DNA from: Candidatus Limosilactobacillus faecipullorum
Lineage (GTDB): Bacteria > Bacillota > Bacilli > Lactobacillales > Lactobacillaceae
Assembly: GCA_019118465.1 (NCBI GenBank)
Contig: DWYX01000046.1
Coordinates: forward strand, 1-34,978
Length of the DNA stretch: 34,978 bases
Direction: 5' to 3'
Under the pieces are notes generated by a model that worked only from the letters and a program-made list of their open reading frames with translations, was not told the DNA's origin and did no database searches. Shown here piece by piece: positions 32,560 to 34,978 of the stretch. Each line of letters opens with the position of its first letter. Positions within the stretch are counted from its first letter, which is position 1. The position numbers were made by a program, and so were the translations under genes.

Positions 32560-33753
32560 ATGGACCTGGTAAATGTATTATTTGTAATGGTCGCAACGAT
32601 TTTAGTTTTCTTTATGACGCCTGGTTTGGCCTTCTTTTATGGGGGCTTAGTCCCGCGGCAAAACATGGTGAACACCTTTATTGGGGTTTTCTTTATTTGT
32701 GGGTTAGCAAGCTTACTTTGGGTGCTCGTTGGTTACTCACTTGCTTTTAGTGGCCACGGACTGTTCGTTGGCAACTTGGGGGCCTTGATGATGCACCACC
32801 TTAACCTGGCCCATTTGCTTCCAGACAGTCGGATTCCTTTAGGTTTATATGCCCTTTATCAGATGATGTTTGCAATTATCACCCCCGCCCTCTTTATTGG
32901 GGCAATCGTTGGTCGGGTCCGTTTACCCTTCTTAGCCGCCTTTATTATTGGTTGGTCCTTCCTCGTCTACTATCCGTTGGTCCACATGGTTTGGGGTGGG
33001 GGGATTCTCCAATACCTCGGCACCCTGGACTTCGCTGGGGGAACGGTGGTCCATGTAAATGCGGGGATGACCGCCTTTGCCTTGTCGATTTTGGTCGGTC
33101 CACGGCTTGATCGGACCCTCCGGCATGATAATCAGGCCTTGGTGTTGCTTGGAACGTCGATGTTATGGCTTGGCTGGTATGGCTTTAATGCCGGTTCAGC
33201 CTTAGCAATTAACGAGATTGCCGTCCAAGCAATGGTTACGACTACGGTTGCGACTGCCGGGGCGATGGTGGCTTGGCAGGCCTTAGAGCTGATTTTTCAA
33301 CCCCACGTTACCCTAGTCGGAACCTGTACTGGGGCCCTATGCGGTCTTGTTGCCATTACCCCAGCCACCGGGTACGTTACAATCACTGGGGCGGCCCTAA
33401 TTGGGATCGGCGGCTCTGTAATTAGCTACCTCTTTGTCCGCTTTATCAAACCACGCTTAAAGTTTGACGACACCTTAGACGCCTTTGGCTGCCACGGGAT
33501 TAGTGGAATCTGGGGGAGTATTGCGACTGGTCTCTTTGCGACCCATGCCGTTAACTCCGCGGTTCTCCATAATGGCCTTCTTTACGGTGGGGGTTGGTAC
33601 CAGCTCCTTCTGCAAATTGGGGCAACGGTAATTACAATGTTCTATACCCTGGGGATGGTCTGGATCCTTTACCGAATCTTGAGTCGGCTGATGCCAGTCC
33701 GGATGTCGGCCCGGGATGAAGTTCGCGGTTGGCGGAGTGAAATCGCCGAATAA
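32560..33753 (+). CDS. amt: Ammonium channel/transporter Amt
   Basis: A 397-residue Amt/Mep/Rh-family channel with 11 expected membrane helices. Signature features: MTPGLAFFYGGLVPRQN near the N-terminus, and the pore twin histidines H165 (VHVNAGM) and H312 (FGCHGISGIWGS). It conducts ammonium or ammonia across the membrane. The frame could begin at a TTG at 32518, but that lies before the predicted transcription start; GAGGAAGGGTG precedes the ATG at 32560. The usual partner glnK (PII) is not adjacent. Confidence 0.94.
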   Translation: MDLVNVLFVMVATILVFFMTPGLAFFYGGLVPRQNMVNTFIGVFFICGLASLLWVLVGYSLAFSGHGLFVGNLGALMMHHLNLAHLLPDSRIPLGLYALYQMMFAIITPALFIGAIVGRVRLPFLAAFIIGWSFLVYYPLVHMVWGGGILQYLGTLDFAGGTVVHVNAGMTAFALSILVGPRLDRTLRHDNQALVLLGTSMLWLGWYGFNAGSALAINEIAVQAMVTTTVATAGAMVAWQALELIFQPHVTLVGTCTGALCGLVAITPATGYVTITGAALIGIGGSVISYLFVRFIKPRLKFDDTLDAFGCHGISGIWGSIATGLFATHAVNSAVLHNGLLYGGGWYQLLLQIGATVITMFYTLGMVWILYRILSRLMPVRMSARDEVRGWRSEIAE

Positions 33754-33759
33754 CCTGGT

Positions 33760-33788
33760 TTGACATCCGAGATTGACAAATGTAGACT
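33760..33788 (+). promoter_or_regulatory. copY promoter with overlapping cop box
   Basis: TTGACA (33760-33765), 17-nt spacer, TAGACT (33783-33788). GACAAATGTA (33775-33784) matches the cop-box consensus KACANNTGTA and sits across the spacer and -10, where bound CopY would block RNA polymerase. Confidence 0.75.
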
Positions 33789-33805
33789 AAGAGCGAGGTG
33801 AGATG

Positions 33806-34237
33806 ATGAACGAATTAGAAATTACGCCGGCCGAATGGCGGGTGATGCGGATCGTCTGGTCCAAAAAGGCGGTCACCAGTTCTCAGGTCATTGAGTTCTT
33901 AGCACCGCTGATGGATTGGAAAGACGCCACGGTAAAGACCCTCTTGCGGCGCTTAGTCGAAAAAGGAGCTTTGACGGCAACTAAGCAGGGGCGGGCCTTT
34001 ATTTACCGTCCCGCGGTGGAGGAACAGGCCACGATTGACCAGGCCGTTGAAAATCTCTTCTCGGGGATTTGTCAGATGCGGGCAGGGGATGCCTTGATCC
34101 ACGCCATGAAACAAGTCCCCCTTTCGAAAAATGACGTTCATGCTTTACAAGCTTTATTAGCAGAGAAGGCCAAGGCCGCTCCGGAGCAGGTTCCATGTAA
34201 CTGCTTGCCGGGGGATGAAATGTGTAATTGTGATTAG
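33806..34237 (+). CDS. copY: CopY-family copper-responsive repressor
   Basis: A 143-residue winged-helix repressor of the BlaI/MecI/CopY family. The DNA-binding domain covers about residues 1-75 (ITPAEWRVMRIVWS, then KTLLRRLVEKGAL), followed by a dimerisation region and a C-terminal CNC-LPGDEM-CNC cysteine motif that binds Zn or Cu(I), as in Enterococcus CopY. Copper displaces zinc and releases the repressor from cop boxes. Tandem ATGs occur at 33803 and 33806; GAGG spacing favours the second. No copA, copB or copZ follows; the next gene is an interrupted nuclease gene. Confidence 0.9.
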   Translation: MNELEITPAEWRVMRIVWSKKAVTSSQVIEFLAPLMDWKDATVKTLLRRLVEKGALTATKQGRAFIYRPAVEEQATIDQAVENLFSGICQMRAGDALIHAMKQVPLSKNDVHALQALLAEKAKAAPEQVPCNCLPGDEMCNCD

Positions 34238-34266
34238 AAGTATTAATATAAGATAAATCATCGTTT

Positions 34267-34320
34267 AAAAACCATTAACGGGGTGAGAGATAGTTATCAA
34301 TGACCTCGTTGATGGTTTTT
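34267..34320. terminator. Long hairpin terminator after copY
   Basis: AAAAACCATTAACG (34267-34280) pairs with CGTTGATGGTTTTT (34307-34320), extended inside by GGGT/ACCT. The T run at the right arm serves copY; the A run at the left makes it potentially bidirectional. Confidence 0.85.
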
Positions 34321-34384
34321 TAGTCTAGAATCAAAAACTTTTTTGGCTTCTTGCGCTAATTTTCCGGCCTTTTTTACGTATATA

Positions 34385-34405
34385 TATAATAGGGGGGTAA
34401 CCCCC
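34385..34405 (+). promoter_or_regulatory. Possible -10 and start-site hairpin of the Rpn-type gene
   Basis: TATAAT at 34385-34390 in an AT-rich run, no clear -35. GGGGG-TAA-CCCCC (34393-34405) falls at the expected transcription start. Confidence 0.35.
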
Positions 34406-34428
34406 AAATTATATTTTTGGAGGTTCAA

Positions 34429-34606
34429 ATGGATTTTTTGGAACAAACGCGATTGTTAGTGCAGGCATGGGAAGAAAAGTCGATCACCAACGATATTGTT
34501 TTTAGCCTGGTGATGAAGAATAAGTCAATCTGTCGGCGATTGATCCAACGTGCCCTGCCAGAGGTTGAGGTCGGTGAGCTGATTTATCCAAAATCGGCGA
34601 GAATAT
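34429..34606 (+). pseudogene. Rpn-type PD-(D/E)XK nuclease gene, 5' fragment interrupted by an IS
   Basis: The first 50 or so codons resemble the start of the Rpn/PD-(D/E)XK 'transposase-like nuclease' family: ITNDIVFSLVMKNKSICRRL and a following PEVEVGELIYP (compare ITND-F...V-...N...C..L in that family). Intact members are about 280-300 residues with the nuclease motif further on. The frame runs into the left end of an IS200/IS605-type element and stops at 34632; the last residues (about SARIFPLQVLSR) are probably IS-encoded. GGAGG (34419-34423) lies before the ATG at 34429. The assignment rests on a short segment. Confidence 0.55.
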
Positions 34607-34978
34607 TCCCACTTCAAGTATTGTCCCGTTAGGGAGTACTAAGTGGGAGATGAATCGCCTCCTAAAAACACATAGTGCTTTCTTTTTTGCTCTATGATAT
34701 AATTAGTATATCTTAACTGAATGGCAGTGATAATAATGGAACTAGATCATAATCAACGCTCGGTATACTTGTTAAATTACCATCTTGTAATGGTGATTAA
34801 ATATCGGCGTCGTGTCATTAACGATGAGATATCATCGTTCTTGAAATACCAATTCGTTAAAGTTGGCGAATCATACGGGGTGACGCTTCAAGAGTGGAAC
34901 CATGATGTTGATCATGTCCATGTTTTGCTAAAAGCAACGCCTCATACTGAAATGGCTAAGTTTTTGAATGCTTTTAAG
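34592..34978 (+). mobile_element. Left end of an IS200/IS605-type element (partial)
   Basis: The left end carries a subterminal hairpin at 34607-34648: TCCCACTT with AAGTGGGA, then AGTA/TACT and TCCC/GGGA around a GTTA loop. tnpA follows in the same orientation. The exact left boundary is not defined by the sequence alone and may be 10-20 bases before the hairpin. This family has no terminal inverted repeats or target duplication, so none are expected. Confidence 0.75.
34736..34978 (+). CDS. tnpA: IS200/IS605-family transposase TnpA (partial)
   Basis: 81 codons are visible before the window ends. Family landmarks: NYHLVMVIKYRRRVI near the N-terminus (compare YHIVFAPKYRR) and the HUH metal-binding motif DHVHVLLKA at about 59-67. 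The nucleophilic tyrosine, near residue 125 in the family, is beyond the window. An in-frame ATG at 34721 would add five residues; the start at 34736 gives the usual N-terminal length. This enzyme moves single-stranded DNA by recognising subterminal hairpins such as the one at 34607-34648. Confidence 0.9.
   Translation, partial: MELDHNQRSVYLLNYHLVMVIKYRRRVINDEISSFLKYQFVKVGESYGVTLQEWNHDVDHVHVLLKATPHTEMAKFLNAFK

Noticed and set aside
1-34978. CRISPR array, tRNA or rRNA genes, prophage genes
   Set aside because: No regularly spaced repeats, no tRNA-like T-loops and no phage structural or integrase-type genes beyond the XerD homologue were seen.

Overview
The window looks like a core-chromosome segment of a low-to-mid GC lactic acid bacterium, most likely an obligately heterofermentative member of the Lactobacillaceae (Limosilactobacillus-like). 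Three things suggest this: the gene order dnaE-pyk with no pfkA between them, a short 473-residue pyruvate kinase without the extra C-terminal domain, and Bacillota-type neighbourhoods (cvfB-xerD-ribT-scpA-scpB-rluB, and ypbB-recQ-ypbE-cmk-rpsA-der-hup). Genus and species are inference. Nearly all genes lie on the + strand; the exceptions are a small DUF2929 membrane protein and a MATE transporter.

Layout. (1) 1-832: the right end of an IS200/IS605-type element (tnpB tail plus terminal hairpin) inserted into a patB/malY-type C-S lyase gene, whose 3' part survives. (2) 909-3679: trmK, a Nif3-family gene and pepT. (3) 3722-6098: a YitT-type membrane protein, a lipoprotein, a structured intergenic stretch with a strong terminator, and the small DUF2929 gene. 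(4) 6254-11113: dnaE and pyk. (5) 11292-15504: a tightly overlapping run of cvfB, a catalytically degenerate xerD homologue, ribT, scpA, scpB and rluB, covering RNA binding, chromosome condensation and rRNA modification. (6) 15512-17165: a T-box leader controlling an NhaC-family transporter. (7) 17190-18070: an FMN riboswitch controlling the riboflavin transporter ribU. (8) 18243-24776: ypbB-like, recQ, a LysM protein, cmk, ribosomal protein S1 and der. (9) 25016-29072: hup, a conserved protein with a PEPCK/HPr-kinase-like P-loop, a TPR protein and an ArsC/Spx-family protein. (10) 29224-33753: a YjeM-type amino acid antiporter, a 93-nt inverted-repeat-bounded element of unknown nature, a MATE exporter (- strand) and an Amt ammonium channel. 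(11) 33760-34978: a copY repressor with its own cop box but no copper pump beside it, then an Rpn-type nuclease gene cut off by the left end of a second IS200/IS605-type element whose tnpA runs off the window.

Most genes are housekeeping. The parts most worth a second look are: the XerD-like protein that has lost most of its catalytic residues while staying in the scpAB operon; the uncharacterised P-loop kinase-like protein; the two structured intergenic elements (5775-5896 and 30777-30869); the T-box on the NhaC-type transporter; and the TnpB-type element whose predicted omega-RNA guide would read into the disrupted patB gene.
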